NCBI GenBank assembly: GCA_963575745.1
Contig: CAUYUJ010015282.1
Location: forward strand, 103,151-167,150
Direction of reading: 5' to 3'
DNA length: 64,000 nt
Source: Prorocentrum cordatum
Lineage: Eukaryota; Sar; Dinophyceae; Prorocentrales; Prorocentraceae
The notes beneath the pieces were generated by a model. It saw only the letters and a list, made by a program, of their open reading frames with translations. It did not search any database and was not told the origin of the DNA. Both the position numbers and the translations under genes were made by a program. Each line of letters begins with the position of its first letter. The stretch's first letter is position 1. Of the stretch, positions 9,714-20,563 are shown one piece after another.

Positions 9714-10390
9714 GAGTGTGAGTTTGTCCCCTTAGAGCCTCCAGTTTCATCCATGTTGTTGGCTACCCCTTGGGGCCGCCCAGAGCTTGCAGGGGGGTCG
9801 TAGCGGGGTGCGACAAACCGACAATTTTCGTTTGCATTTACCACGTCTGCGCGTACTCTTTATCTCTTCCTCCCCATCTGTCTCGCTCGACTACTGCATT
9901 AGCGTCGGGCGCGCTGCTCCAGGTGTTCTTCCCCGCGCAGTGCCTGCACTTAAGGGGTTCTCACTTGGCTCGGCCATCTGGGCCGAGGGCGGCGTTCGCG
10001 GGCGGTGCCACCCGTCGCCGTCCGCCGCCGCCGCCGCTCGTCTCGGGGCCAGGCGCGGCCGTCGCCGTCCGCGCCGCCGTCGCCGCCGTCGCCGCGCCGT
10101 CGCTCGGGGCGACTAGCGGTTTTTGTGGGCGGTGCCGCCCGTCGCCGCCGTCGCCGTCGTGGCGAGTGGCGGTTTTCGCGGGCGGCGCCGCCCGTCGCCG
10201 CCGTCGCCGTCGCATAGATTCTCCTTTCTAAACTCTCCCCCCCCCCAGATTTCCGCTTCCCTTTTTCGTATTGCAATGTACATGCGATTTTGCCCCATCG
10301 TCCGTCCCAAGTATGAACTTACTCCATCCCAGGGGGGCTGGTGCGCATGTCGACGCATGTCGGGGGTCACGCTCCTCCTGAGGGGGGGGA
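9714..10390. other. Unique region with CGCCGTCGC minisatellite
   Basis: Between about 9990 and 10215 the sequence is dominated by GCCGCCGTCGCC-type units, and GTTTTTCGCGGGCGGxGCC-like phrases recur at about 9990, 10118 and 10170. Frames through it give Arg/Pro/Ala-rich shadows. The rest is non-repetitive, without a gene I can support. Confidence 0.6.
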
Positions 10391-10470
10391 ACCAATGGCC
10401 CTCCCAATGGCTGAAAAAGGAGCCTCCGACACCTCGCGATCCTTCCCAAAATTATCCTGGCGAAGGACCC
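10391..10470. repeat. Dispersed repeat F1, copy a (5' part)
   Basis: Contains ATGGCCCTCCCAATGGCTGA followed by GGAGCCTCCGACACCTCGCG and ATCCTTCCCAAAA. The same string occurs at 13743-13801. The 3' half of the family is absent here. Confidence 0.75.
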
Positions 10471-10504
10471 AACCATATGCAGTTGTGAGTATCGCAATTG
10501 TGAG

Positions 10505-10575
10505 TATCTTCTTCGGTGGCGCTCCCTATGGGGCCACGAACCGCATGAGGGGTGTGCCGAAATGTGGCGGGGTAC
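10505..10575 (+). repeat. Solitary unit of 91-bp satellite S1
   Basis: A diverged single copy (CTTCGGTGGCGCTCCCTATG, GGCCACGAACCGCATGAGG, GGTGTGCCGAAATG) in the same orientation as the array that starts 1.2 kb downstream. Confidence 0.75.
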
Positions 10576-10920
10576 ACAACGCAAAGGAATACGATAGATC
10601 TGATTGCGAAAGAAAAAACGCGGGTGAGTCAGAGCGCGAGGGAATCTGAGTATGAATGGGTCTGCGCGCGAATGAAATGCGATCATGGAAACGCCTAGTG
10701 TAAGTGTATATGAATGTGAATGGTTCGAGCATGCCTGTCCGAACACACGTGACACTGGGCGTGGCCGCCGCAGGCAGCTTCCGCGGGAACCCCGACGGCA
10801 GCGTCCGCACGTCGCGACGCCCATGTCGGCACGCCTCTTGCGAGGATCGCGCCCGCTTTTGGCTCTTCTTTTCCTTCCTCTTTGCCCGCGCACTCCAAAA
10901 TCCAAGGCTGCGGGCGCAAC

Positions 10921-11172
10921 GCAGCGCGGAGTCCCCGCGACGCGCGCTGGTCGCCCCGGGCGGGGTCCCAGCGACGCGCGCGGGTCGTCCGCTGCGCGAA
11001 GCAGAGAGAGCTGACTAGCTAACTGGCTGGCTGTTAGCGGGCAAGTCTCTGACCGCTGGGCAGAACGACGACGGGCGAACGAGGCGCCGGGCCCCCCGCA
11101 GCACGGAGTTCCCGCGACGCGCGCTGGTCGCCCCGAGAGGGTCCCAGCGACGCGCGCGGGGCGTCCGCGGCG
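10921..11172. repeat. Pair of ~70-bp direct repeats (GCGACGCGCGC-rich)
   Basis: The segments at about 10926-10995 and 11103-11172 share CCGCGACGCGCGCTGGTCGC, then a GGGTCCCAGCGACGCGCGCG block and GTCCGC. Frames across them are open in several phases and are not informative. Upstream, 10576-10920, is unique sequence with no gene seen. Confidence 0.7.
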
Positions 11173-11235
11173 CGAGGCCAAACAATTAGTCGGGCAGTCG
11201 AGAGAAGGCGCGGCTCGGGGGAGACGCTCCTCAGG

Positions 11236-11520
11236 TCAGGCCTCGCGGATGAACTCGGTGCAGCCGAGCTCCCTGGCGAGGGCCGTCGCTTCCCTCCTGC
11301 ACCGCTTCGTGCGCGCCGCAAACTGCTCCAGCTGCTTCCGCAAGCCCTGCGGCGGCCCTGCCAGGAAGAACTCGATGCGCGGCGCCCGCATGAGCAGGAG
11401 GTCCTCGCGGCGCGTGGCGCGCGAGAGCAGCGCGTAGAGCTCCAGCCACCAGTCGTCGTCCTCCTTCTTGCCGTTCCCTACCTCGTGGCGGCCGCAATCC
11501 AGGATCATGCCTGGGCGACG
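11236..11520 (-). pseudogene. Helicase C-terminus-like fragment
   Basis: The minus-strand frame ending at the stop 11236-11238 reads MILDCGRHEV, then LELYALLSRATRREDLLLMR, then FFLAGPPQGLRKQLEQFAAR, and ends ELGCTEFIREA. The pattern 'ILDC ... LYxxLSRxTxxxDLLLxR' resembles the last conserved motif of superfamily-1 (Pif1/UvrD-like) helicases, where a Ser/Thr-Arg pair contacts nucleotide and DNA. Only about 90 residues of this module are present; Walker A and B motifs are absent. The frame runs upstream into the 91-bp satellite array (11.7-13.1 kb), so the gene is truncated or disrupted. The family assignment is my inference from motif shape. Confidence 0.42.
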
Positions 11521-11719
11521 TCGACCGAGGGAGCAGCGCGCCGGGCAGCCGACGGCCCAGGGCGAGAGTCCACAGGACCGAGAGATGGTCTGGCCGCGGA
11601 CTGCTCGCGCCCCGGAGGTCTGGCCGCCCCCGGAGCGCCGTTCCCCCGCCCCGTCGCCTTCGTGCATGGTGCGCCCCTGGCACGCCACCGTGGTGATGAC
11701 CCTGCCGTGCGAGAAATGC

Positions 11720-13095
11720 GGGGGGTGTGCCGAAATGGGTGGGGGTGACGCATGCGGCCGCGGGCACTGGGGCCTTCGGTGGAGCTCCCTATGGAGCCAC
11801 GAAACGTGTGAGGGGTGTGCCGAAATGGGTGTGGGGGACGCATGCGGCCGCGGGCCCTGGGGCCGTCGGTGGAGCTCCCTATGGAGCCACGAAACGTGTG
11901 AGGGGTGTGGCCGAAAATGGTGTGAGGCGCATGCGGCGTCCGGCGGCGCCTGGGGGCTTCGTGGAGCTCGCCCATGGACGGCCACGAAGCGTGGTGATGG
12001 GTGGGGGCCAAATGGGTGTAGGGGACGAATTGCGGCCGCGGGCACTGGGGCCTTCGGTGGAGCTCCCTGATGGAGGCCACGAACGTGTGAGGTGTCACGA
12101 ATGGGTGTGGGTGGACCATGCGGCCGCGGCACTGGGGCCTGCGGTGGACAGCTCCCTAAATGAGCCCACGACACGTGTGAGGGGTGTGCGAAATTGGGTG
12201 TGGGGGACGCATGCGGCCGCGGGCACTGGGGCCTTCGGTGGAGCTCCCTATGGAGCCACGAAACGTGTGAGGGGTGTGCCGAAATGGTGTGGGGGACGCA
12301 TGCGGCCGCGGGCACTGGGGCCTTCGGTGGAGCTCCCTATGGAGCCACGAAACGTGTGAGGGGTGTGCCGAAATGGGTGTGGGGGACGCATGCGGCCGCG
12401 GGCACTGGGGCCTTCGGTGGAGCTCCCTATGGAGCCACGAAACGTGTGAGGGGTGTGCCGAAATGGGTGTGGGGGACGCATGCGGCCGCGGGCACTGGGC
12501 CTTCGGTGGAGCTCCCTATGGAGCCACGAAACGTGTGAGGGGTGTGCCGAAATGGGTGTGGGGGACGCATGCGGCCGCGGGCACTGGGGCCTTCGGTGGA
12601 GCTCCCTATGGAGCCACGAAACGTGTGAGGGGTGTGCCGAAATGGGTGTGGCTGACGCATGCGGGCGCGGGCACTGGGGCCTTCGGTGGAGCTCCCCATG
12701 GAGCCACGAAACGTGTGAGGGGTGTGCCGAAATGGATGTGGGTGACGCATGCGGGCGCGGGCACTGGGGCCTTCGGTGGAGCTCCCTATGGAGCCACGAA
12801 ACGTGTGAGGGGTGTGCCGAAATGAGGTGTGGGGGACGCATGCGGCCGCGGGCACTGGGGCCTTCGGTGGAGCTCCCTATGGAGCCACGAAACGTGTGAG
12901 GGGTGTGCCGAAATGTGGTGTGGGGGACGCATGCGGCCGCGGGCACTGGGGCCTTCGGTGGAGCTCCCTATGGAGCCACGAAACGTGTGAGGGGTGTGCC
13001 GAAATGGGCGTGGGGGACGCATGCGGCCGCGGGCACTGGGGCCTTCGGTGGAGCTCCCTATGGAACCACGAAACGTGTGAGGGGTGTGCCGAAAT
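11720..13095 (+). repeat. 91-bp satellite S1 array, about 15 units
   Basis: Head-to-tail units of about 90-92 bp. Each contains GACGCATGCGGCCGCGGGCA (with an NotI-type site), GGCCTTCGGTGGAGCTCCC, ATGGAGCCACGAAACGTGTG and AGGGGTGTGCCGAAATGG. Unit starts (the GACGCATGC string) recur from about 11745 to 13015. Units at about 11930-12190 are the most diverged, with indels; the later ones are nearly identical, which suggests recent homogenisation. As 91 is not a multiple of three the phase rotates each unit, and several frames on both strands stay open. It ends directly in a GAT run. Confidence 0.95.
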
Positions 13096-13099
13096 GGGT

Positions 13100-13104
13100 G
13101 TTGT

Positions 13105-13171
<67 letters not shown>
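13100..13171. repeat. (GAT)n microsatellite
   Basis: About 24 uninterrupted GAT/TGA/ATG triplets directly abutting the last S1 unit. Confidence 0.97.
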
Positions 13172-13172
<1 letters not shown>

Positions 13173-13254
13173 GGAGGGGGGAGGAGGCAGCGGGAGGAAG
13201 GAAGGAAGGATAACGCGGGGCACCGTCTCTTCAAAACGAGACCCAACACCACAG

Positions 13255-13380
13255 GATGGTTGGGAAAAACCTCAGGGAGGGGAGGGGAGGGCTCCCCTCC
13301 CCGAAGGGGAGGGGTTGTGGAAGAGGAAAGAGACCCTTGTTAGACCACCTGTCGCCCAAAGGGCTGGTGGGATTCATTCA
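13255..13380 (+). repeat. Dispersed repeat F1, copy b (3' part)
   Basis: Shares CTCAGGGAGGGGAGGGGAGG, TCCCCTCCCCGAAGGG, GAAGAGGAAAGAGACCC and CACCTGTCGCCCAAAGGGC with copies at 13734 and 60945. The GAGGGGAGGG and CCCCTCCCC parts are self-complementary. Confidence 0.8.
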
Positions 13381-13384
13381 TTTT

Positions 13385-13700
13385 CGGTACGGTTTTGAAG
13401 GATTTGGGCATCTCGGCGGCATCCTGGGGAGGTTCCGTGGCCATTTCGAGCCGTCTTGGAGCGGTCTTGGGGCCTCCTGGGGCATCTTGGGGCCATCTTG
13501 AGCCAGCTTGGACTATCTTGAGCCATCTTGGAGGTCATCTTGGGCTCTCTGAGGCCGCTTGGGGGCCATTCGGGGGCCTCTTGGAGGCCTCTCGGGGGCC
13601 TCTTGGAGCCCTCTTGGAGCCTCTTGGGGCGCTAGTGCAACTCTCTTGGGGGCCTCTGGGGAGCCCTGGGAGGCCTCTTGGGGCCATCTTGGAGGCGGTC
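13385..13700. repeat. CTTGGGGCC-type 10-11-bp minisatellite, block 1
   Basis: Tandem degenerate units such as GGGCCTCTTGG, AGGCCTCTCGG and AGCCATCTTGG recur every 10-11 bp. Related blocks occur at about 14430-14570, 19175-19365 and 60420-60935. Minus frames read as Lys/Pro/Arg-rich peptides that imitate basic chromatin proteins; this follows from the repeat. Confidence 0.88.
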
Positions 13701-13733
13701 GGTCAAAAGAAGGCGGGCATTTTTCTCGTGAGG

Positions 13734-13900
13734 GGTGGCAGGAAATGGCCCTCCCAATGGCTGAAAAGGGAGCCTCCGACACCTCGCGATCCTTCCCAAA
13801 AATCCTCAGGGAGCGGAGGGGAGGGTTCCCCTCCCCGAAGGGAAGAGGAAAGAGACCCTCGTTAGTCTACCTGTCGCCCAAAGGGTCAGGTGCCCCCCAG
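13734..13900 (+). repeat. Dispersed repeat F1, most complete copy c
   Basis: Joins both halves of the family: the ATGGCCCTCCCAATGGCTGA part seen at 10391 and the GGGAGGGTTCCCCTCCCCG plus GTCGCCCAAAGGG part seen at 13255 and 60945. Length about 165 bp. No terminal repeats found. Confidence 0.8.
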
Positions 13901-14660
13901 GCGCAGTCCCGGGTCTGCCCAAAACCAGGGCTGGCCCAGCCCAAACAGCCCCGAACGCGCGGGCTATACTGGAGGAGCGCGATGACCGAGTATCCCCCGA
14001 AATGCCTCCCAAAACGTTGCCCAAAATGCTGCTCAACATGCCCCGCCCAAAACGTCTGCGATATAATCAATGCGGCCCTGGGGCAAGAAAGCATCGCGTG
14101 TCCTGGAACAAAATTATGGGTAACACCTGCCTTGCGGTTTGGATTGCGTGTTTGGGCAACGATTCGGGCGCGACTTTGGGCAGACCTGGTTTTCGTTTTG
14201 GGCGGCGTTTTGGCTCTTGAGGCCGGTCTATGTGCGCGAGGGGGCTGACTACTCGAATTTTCTGGGTCTTGTCTTGGAGTTCCGAGACGGCGCCGTCACG
14301 AGTCGTGACGCTACCCGCGGGAGAAAGGGAGGGGCTGGGGCCGGCAGCGGCCGCTGTCGCGAAACATGAGAAAACGCTCTCCAAACCACCGTCGCTCCTC
14401 CTGTGGCCGAAGAGATCAGATCGGGACATCTTGGCCCCTTTTGGATCTTCGTGGGCTGGTCGTGAGTCCTCGTTGGGGCTGCCACTGGGTCTTTGGGGTG
14501 GGTTCGAGGGACGTTTGGGAGGTCTCTTGGTGTCTCATCTTTCTCGTCTTGGAGGCCTCTCGGCGCCCCCATGCGGGCCGCCCTGTGCGGCATCGGGGCT
14601 CCGTTGGGCCCTCGTTAGCCCCTCTGGAGGCACTCTGTGACCTCCGTGCCCGGCTCTGTC
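13901..14660. other. Unique region with weak CTTGG-type repeat block
   Basis: Phrases with CCCAAAACG/CCAAAATG recur at about 14000-14070, and CTTGG-type units at about 14430-14570. Open frames on both strands lack any recognisable domain. Confidence 0.45.
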
Positions 14661-14667
14661 CAGGGAG

Positions 14668-14943
14668 GGTGGTGGTAGTGGTGGTGGTGGTGGTGGTATA
14701 TAGACGCCATCTGCTGGCGATGATGATGAGGGTCTCGACGACAGCGGCGGCGGCGGCGGCGACGACGACGACGACGATGATGATGCTGCTGCTGCTGCTG
14801 ATGATCATGATGACGATGATGATGATTATGATGATTATGATGATGATTGTGATGATGGTCAGGATGATGCTGATGATGAGGATGCTGCTGCTGATGATGA
14901 TGATGATGTTGATGTTGATGATGATGATGCTGATGTTGATGCT

Positions 14944-14997
<54 letters not shown>

Positions 14998-15440
14998 GAT
15001 GATGGTTAGGGTGATGAGGATGACGATTCAGATAGTCATGATGATGATGGTGATGATGATGATGATTGTGAGGATAGTGAGGATGATGAGGATGGTGGTG
15101 GTGGCTGTGATGCAGATGATGATGAGGATGATGACGATGATGAGGATGATGAGGATCAGGACGAGGACGAGGACAATGACGATTACGTGGATGACGATGG
15201 TGATGGTAATGTTGGTGGTGACGATGATGGTGAGTGCTGGCGGTGATGATGACGAGGATGATCAGGATGATGCTCATGGTGACGATGGTGATATGTCTGA
15301 TGCTGCTGCTGATGAGAATTGATGATGACAGTGATCGTGCAGATGATTAGGGTTATGGCTGTTGATAGTGGTGTGATTTTGATGGTCACGATGATGCTGC
15401 TGATGATGGTGATGATGAGGATGATTGTTATGATGACCAT
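14668..15440. repeat. (GGT)n then imperfect (GAT)n array
   Basis: A GGT run (about 14668-14697) precedes about 740 bp of GAT triplets with GCT, GAC and GTT variants. Frames give poly-Met, poly-Asp or, on the other strand, poly-His/Ile. Confidence 0.95.
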
Positions 15441-15447
15441 GGTGAGG

Positions 15448-15625
15448 ATGGGTCCCCTCCTGGGTTCCCTCCTGGGTCCCCTCCTGGGTCCCTTCCTGGG
15501 TCCCTTCCTGGGTCCCCTCCCGGGTTCCTGTTTGGGTCCCTTCTGGGTTCCCTCCTGGATTTCCGTTTGGGTCCCTTCCTAGGTCCAGTCCTGGGTTCCC
15601 TCCTGGGGCCCATCTGGGGCCTCTA
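15448..15625. repeat. 12-bp minisatellite GGGTCCCTTCCT
   Basis: About 14 imperfect units of GGGTCCC(C/T)TCCT directly follow the GAT array. Twelve is a multiple of three, so frames read GPLLG-type or GDPGRDPG-type periodic peptides. Confidence 0.9.
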
Positions 15626-15689
15626 TGGTGCCTCTCTGGGGCCTCCTGGAGGCCGTGGGGGCCGCCCGCCCCCCACGGAGAACAGGTGG

Positions 15690-15995
15690 GTGGGGGGGGG
15701 GACGGAAAATATACAAAATACAAAAACAACACAACAAATCCAAAGAAATCAAAGACCGACGGCTGAAACACCAACACAACCTGCGGAAACACAGAACAAG
15801 TAAAACAGCACAACAAAGACTTCACTACTTCCTCCACCCCGGCGCCCCCACCCCCCCAGACTAAGGCGTGACATGTTTTTTCGTTGGTTTTCATTGTTCT
15901 GTTTTCCCGAAGGTTCTTTTGTTTTGTTCAACCGTCGGCCTTTGATTTCTTTGTATTGGTTTTGGTGTTTTTTGTTCCCAACCCTCCTGCGTTGG
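15690..15995. mobile_element. Foldback element FB3 (A-rich arm / T-rich arm)
   Basis: Two imperfect inverted arms of about 110 bp. The best-matched core is CAAAGAAATCAAAGACCGAC at 15741-15760 against the complement at 15927-15953 (25 of 27 bases pair when extended). The left arm is A-rich (ACAAAAACAACACAAC), the right arm T-rich. The loop (about 15800-15880) includes a C-rich stretch. No clear target duplication; non-coding. Confidence 0.6.
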
Positions 15996-16059
15996 GTTCT
16001 CGTTTTGAATACACAGAGCACTGCTCGCGCGAACCTTCCTTCCTCCCTACTTCCTTCCC

Positions 16060-18475
16060 GTCTCTCTCTTCCCCCCTGCCTTTGACCTCGCCATCCCAGG
16101 GGGGTCTGCGATCTGTGAAACTGTTGCCCCTTTCGAGGCCTGCTGGGGGGCCCAGCACAGTGGGTACTCACCGCATACTCAAATTAGACCTCGCCATCCC
16201 TGGGGGGCTGCGATCTGTGAAACTGTCGCCACTTTCGAGGGCTGCTGAGGGGCCCAGCACAGTGGGTACTCACCGCGGATTCAAATTAGACCTCGCCATC
16301 CCTGGGGGGCTGCGATCTGTGAAACTGTCGCCACTTTCGAGGCCTGCTGGGGGGTCCGGCATAGAGGGTAATCGCGGCAGATTCAAATTAGACCTCGCCA
16401 TCCCTGGGGCTGCGATCTGTGAAACTGTCGCCACTTTCGAGGCCTGCTGGGGGCCCAGCACAGTGGGTACCTCACCGCGGACTCAAATTAGACCTCGCCA
16501 TCCCAGGGGGGCTGCGATCTGTGAAACTGTCGCCACTTTCGAGGCCTGCTGGGGGGCCCAGCACAGTGGGTACCCACCGCGGACTCAAATTAGACCTCGC
16601 CATCCCTGGGAGACTGCGATCTGTGAAACTGGTCGCCACTTTCGAGGCCTGCTGGGGGGCCAGCACAGTGGGTACCCACCGCGGACTCAAATTAGACCTC
16701 GCCATCCCTGGGGGGCTGCGATCTGTGAAACTGTCGCCACTTTCGAGGCCTGCTGGGGGGCCCAGCACAGTGGGTACTCACCGCAGACTCACATGGGACG
16801 TCGCCATCCCTGGGGGGCAGCGATCTGTGAAACCTGTCGCCGCTTTCGAGGCATGCTGGGGGGCCCAGCACAGTGGGTACTCACGGCAGATTCAGATGAG
16901 ACCTCGCCATCCCTGGGGGGCTGCGATCTGTGAAACTGTCGCCACTTTCGAGGCCTGCTGGGGGGTCCTGCATAGAGGGTAATCGCGGCGGATTCAAATT
17001 AGACCTCACCATCCCTGGGGGGCTGCGATCTGTGAAACTGTCGCCACTTTCGAGGCCTTCTGGGGGGGGGCCCCATCACCAGTGAATGAGGGAGTAGACA
17101 AAGGCCGGACAGAAGAGGGGTTTTACGAAAAATTTAGACCTCTCGCATCCCTGGGGGGCTGCGATCTGGAAACTGACCTCGCCATCCTTGGGGGGCTGCG
17201 ATCTGTGAAACTGTCGCCACTGTCGAGGCCTGCTGGGGGGCCCAGCACAGTGACGCCACGGGCGGATTCAAATTAGACCTCGCCATCCCTGGGGGGCTGC
17301 GATCTGTGAAACTGTCGCCACTTTCGAGGCCTGCTGGGGGGCCCAGCACAGTGACGCCACGGGCGGACCCAAATTAGATCTCGCCATCCCTGGGGGGCTG
17401 CGATCTGTGAAATTGTCGCCACTTCGAGGCCTGCTGGGGGGCCCAGCACAGTGACGCCACGCACGGACCCAAATTAGACCTCGCCATCCCTGGGGGGCTG
17501 CGATCTGTGAAACTGTCGCCACTTTCGAGGCCTGCTGGGGGGCCCAGCACAGTGACGCCACCGCAGACCCAAATTAGACCTCGCCATCCCGGGGGGGGCT
17601 GCGATCTGTGAAACTGTCGCCACTTTCGAGGCCTGCTGGGGGGCCCAGCACAGTGACGCCACGGGCAGATTCAAATTAGACCTCGCCATCCCTGGGGGGC
17701 TGCGATCTGTGAAACTGTCGCCACTTTCGAGGCCTGCTGGGGGGCCCAGCACAGTGACGTTAGACCTCGCCATCCCGGGGGGGCTGCGATCTGTGAAACT
17801 GTCGCCACTTTCGAGGCCTGCTGGGGGGGCCAGCACAGTGGGTACCCACCGCGGACTCAAATTAGACCTCGCCATCCCTGGGGGGCTGCGATCTGTGAAA
17901 CTGTCGCCACTTTCGAGGCCTGCTGGGGGGCCCAGCACAGTGGGTACCACCGCGGACTCAAAATTAGACCTCGCCATCCCTGGGGGGCTGCGATCTGTGA
18001 AACTGTCGCCACTTTCGAGGCTGCTGGGGGGCCCAGCACAGTGGGTACCCACCGCGGACTCAAATTAGACCTCGCCATCCCTGGGGGGCTGCGATCTGTG
18101 AAACTGTCGCCACTTTCGAGGCCTGCTGGGGGGCCCAGCACAGTGACGCCACACGCAGACTCAAATTAGACCTCGCCATCCCTGGGGGGCTGCGATCTGT
18201 GAAACTGTCGCCACTTTCGAGGCCTGCTTGGGGGGCCCAGCACAGTGGGTACCCACCGCAGACTCAAATTAGACCTCGCCATCCCTGGGGGGCTGCGATC
18301 TGTGAAACTGTCGCCACTTTCGAGGCTGCTGGGGGGCCCAGCACAGTGGGTACCCACGGGGACTCAAATTAGACCTCGCCATCCCTGGGGGGCTGCGATC
18401 TGTGAAACTGTCGCCACTTTCGAGGGCTGCTGGGGGGCACAGCACAGTGGGTACCCACCGCAGACTCAAATTAGA
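16060..18475 (+). repeat. 102-bp satellite S2 array, about 24 units
   Basis: Units contain GACCTCGCCATCCCTGGG, GGGCTGCGATCTGTGAAACT, GTCGCCACTTTCGAGGCCTG and GGGGGGCCCAGCACAGTG. Unit starts fall near 16084, 16187, 16289, 16391, 16491, 16593, 16695, 16797, 16900 and so on, period 100-103. Two subtypes differ at the end of the unit: GGGTACCCACCGCGGACTC (first and last thirds) and ACGCCACGGGCGGA (middle third, about 17250-17760). The period equals 34 codons, so a periodic frame (LDLAIPGGLRSVKLSPLSRP) stays open over hundreds of bases; frequent single-base indels break it. Confidence 0.96.
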
Positions 18476-18479
18476 CGCC

Positions 18480-18835
18480 GCTTTCGTCCTTGTTCTCCTC
18501 CTGCAGTCACCTTCCCTCTGCTGCTGCCGTGCTGATGGTTCGGCTTCCCGCACGTTTTTCTCCTGCTCTGCGTTCCCAATTCCCATGTCCTCTTCGAGCC
18601 TGTAGCTGTCGCCCCTCGTCCTTGTATGGTTATCCTGCGCATCATGCCATAGGCGCGTGTCCCAAGTAGCTTACACATCAAGTTGATTGTCCATGCAAGT
18701 TTCGGCCAACTCCTCGTTTCCATTGATACAAATGGGTTGGGTACGTCACAGGGTAATTATCATTGTTTTGTTTGTCCTTGCTTTTGTTGTGTGCTCGCTC
18801 GCCCTTCGCCTGGATGCTACGAATGCAGAGACAGC
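18480..18835. other. Unique spacer, no gene recognised
   Basis: Complex sequence between satellite S2 and a GAG array. No domain, RNA gene or repeat seen. Confidence 0.5.
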
Positions 18836-19020
18836 GGAGGAGGAGGAGGAGGTGGAGGAGGAGTAGGAGGAGGAGGAGGAGGAGGAGGAGGGGGAGGGGG
18901 AGGAGAAGGAGGGGGAGGAGAAGTGGAGAAGAGAGAGCAGAGACAAAAAGAGAAGAACGCAGAGAAGAAAGGAGGTGGAGCAGGATAAGTTCTGCTGCTC
19001 CCGAGGAAGAGGAAGAGGAG
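18836..19020. repeat. (GAG)n purine array
   Basis: GGA/GAG triplets grading into GA-rich sequence after 18920. Shadow frames only. Confidence 0.93.
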
Positions 19021-19174
19021 GAAGATGCGTGAACAAGAGGAGTGGACCAATGAAAACGGTTCCTTCTCGCACCCTCAGAGGGCCGAAGGCCCGCCATATT
19101 CATCCAGTCTGAAGCTCTTCGGCCGTTTGGGGCGGTCGGAAACCCGAATATGTTTCGGCCCCCTCGCGCTGTCC

Positions 19175-19365
19175 AGGAAGACCTTGGAGCTTCTTGAGCC
19201 GTCTTGGTGGCCTCTTGGGCCCTGTTGAGGCCCTCTTGGAGGCCTTTGGGGCCGTCTTGAGGCCGTCTTGAGAGGGTCTTGAGTTATCTTGGGCCATCTT
19301 GAGCCGTTTTGTTGTCGTCTTGACTGTCTTGGAAGCCGTCTTGGAGGCCATCTTGGCCGCCTGAA
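19175..19365. repeat. CTTGGGGCC-type minisatellite, block 2
   Basis: Units such as GGCCTCTTGGGCC, GCCGTCTTGAGGCC and GCCATCTTGAGCC at 10-12-bp spacing. The minus frame reads KMASKTASKTVKTTTKRL, a basic peptide produced by the repeat. Confidence 0.85.
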
Positions 19366-19779
19366 GACCAAACAGACCGCCAGAACGCTTTCTCAGAGGG
19401 TGCGACTTTCGAACCACGCGCGCGGGGAGGGGAGGCGGGGGGTCCGGTGGGCGGCTTCTGTTTATGATTCGGACGAAGCCTTCAAGGACAGCAGGCGCGC
19501 ACTCCAGCACGCCCGCTGTGTGCACGCACGGCGGCGGATTTGTGGACGATCCGAGGCCACGGCCTCGTGGCCCTGCCCCGAGTGCGCACGGCGCGCCCCG
19601 TGTGCCCGGCTGCGGCGCCCTCGCTGTCGCCCTCGCTCCCGGGGCCTGCGCGTGCGCCGGCCTTGGCGCGCAGGTCCACGACGCTGTCGTCGAGGTCTTC
19701 GAGGGCCTCGGCCAGGTCCACGGACGAGGAGCCTCCGTTCGGCGGGCGCGGGCGGGGTCGGGGGCAGGCCGCAGGGAGA
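19366..19779. other. GC-rich unique region
   Basis: High-GC sequence with overlapping open frames on both strands (Arg/Pro/Ala-rich). No recognised domain and no dominant frame. Confidence 0.4.
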
Positions 19780-19905
19780 GGAGGAGGAGGAGGAGGAGGA
19801 GGAGGAGGAGGAGGAGGAGGAGGAGGAGGAGGAGGAGGAGGAGGAGGAGGAGGAGGAGGAGGAGGAGGAGGAGGAGGAGGAGGGAGGAGGAGGAGGAGGA
19901 GGGGT
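19780..19905. repeat. (GAG)n pure array, about 40 units
   Basis: A nearly perfect GGA/GAG run. Shadow frames give poly-Glu, poly-Arg, poly-Gly and, on the minus strand, poly-Leu, poly-Pro and poly-Ser. The 300 bp after it is unique, without a recognised gene. Confidence 0.97.
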
Positions 19906-20224
19906 GCCAGTGTGAACTCAAGTCCTCCAGGCTCCCTCGTCACAGGCCCCCACAAGGGTTCATCTCCACCGAAGGAACGGCCTCGTTGGGAGACAACCGT
20001 TTGGAGACACTGAAGCGTGCCAAAACATCATTCTCGGGACTCCAACGCAACGGATCAGCATGACTGTTGCGTCTTGGCGTTCTGAACTCCTGTTAAAACA
20101 CAATGCCTGTGACTGCAACACTGCGAATCAAAGTATTTGTTGCGCCCTCACATTCCTGAATCCTTCCAAAACACTGTTTCTGGCACGTTGACTGACCATG
20201 GACATCCGTAGAACTCCTCCAATG

Positions 20225-20440
20225 TTCTATAACGAATGAGCGCGGCACTAAGGCGAGAGCCACATTTCGAAAACGAACCGTTGTCAATCTCTGAAGCTTT
20301 GCTTTTTTTCTGTAAACGAAAGTTCGTGGCGCTAAGGCAAGAGTCACATTTCGAAAACCACAGGCCCTCCATGTGTGAAGTCTGTCATTTTTTAAAGGAA
20401 TGTGCGCGGCGCTGAAGCGAGTGCTACATCTTGAAAGCGT
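20225..20440 (+). repeat. Dispersed ~83-bp repeat R3, three tandem units
   Basis: Units at about 20236, 20319 and 20398 share GCGCGGCGCTAAGGCGAGAG and CCACATTTCGAAAAC with variations. The same family occurs in tandem at 33590-34290 and in reverse orientation at 54085-54215 and 55860-55990. Confidence 0.82.
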
Positions 20441-20532
20441 GGTGATGACGATGACGATGATCACGATCATGACGATGATGAGGACGACGATTATCATGGT
20501 GATGGTGATGATGATGATGCTGCTGAAGAAGA

Positions 20533-20563
<31 letters not shown>

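Noticed and set aside
11720-18475. Regular repeats that could be mistaken for CRISPR arrays
   Set aside because: Units are contiguous without unique spacers, and the genome is eukaryotic.
19100-19921. Minus-strand Lys-rich frame resembling a histone-H1-like or basic chromatin protein (KMASKTASKTVKTTTKRL)
   Set aside because: The basic part is the translation of the CTTGGGGCC minisatellite and the rest runs into poly-Leu from the GAG array.
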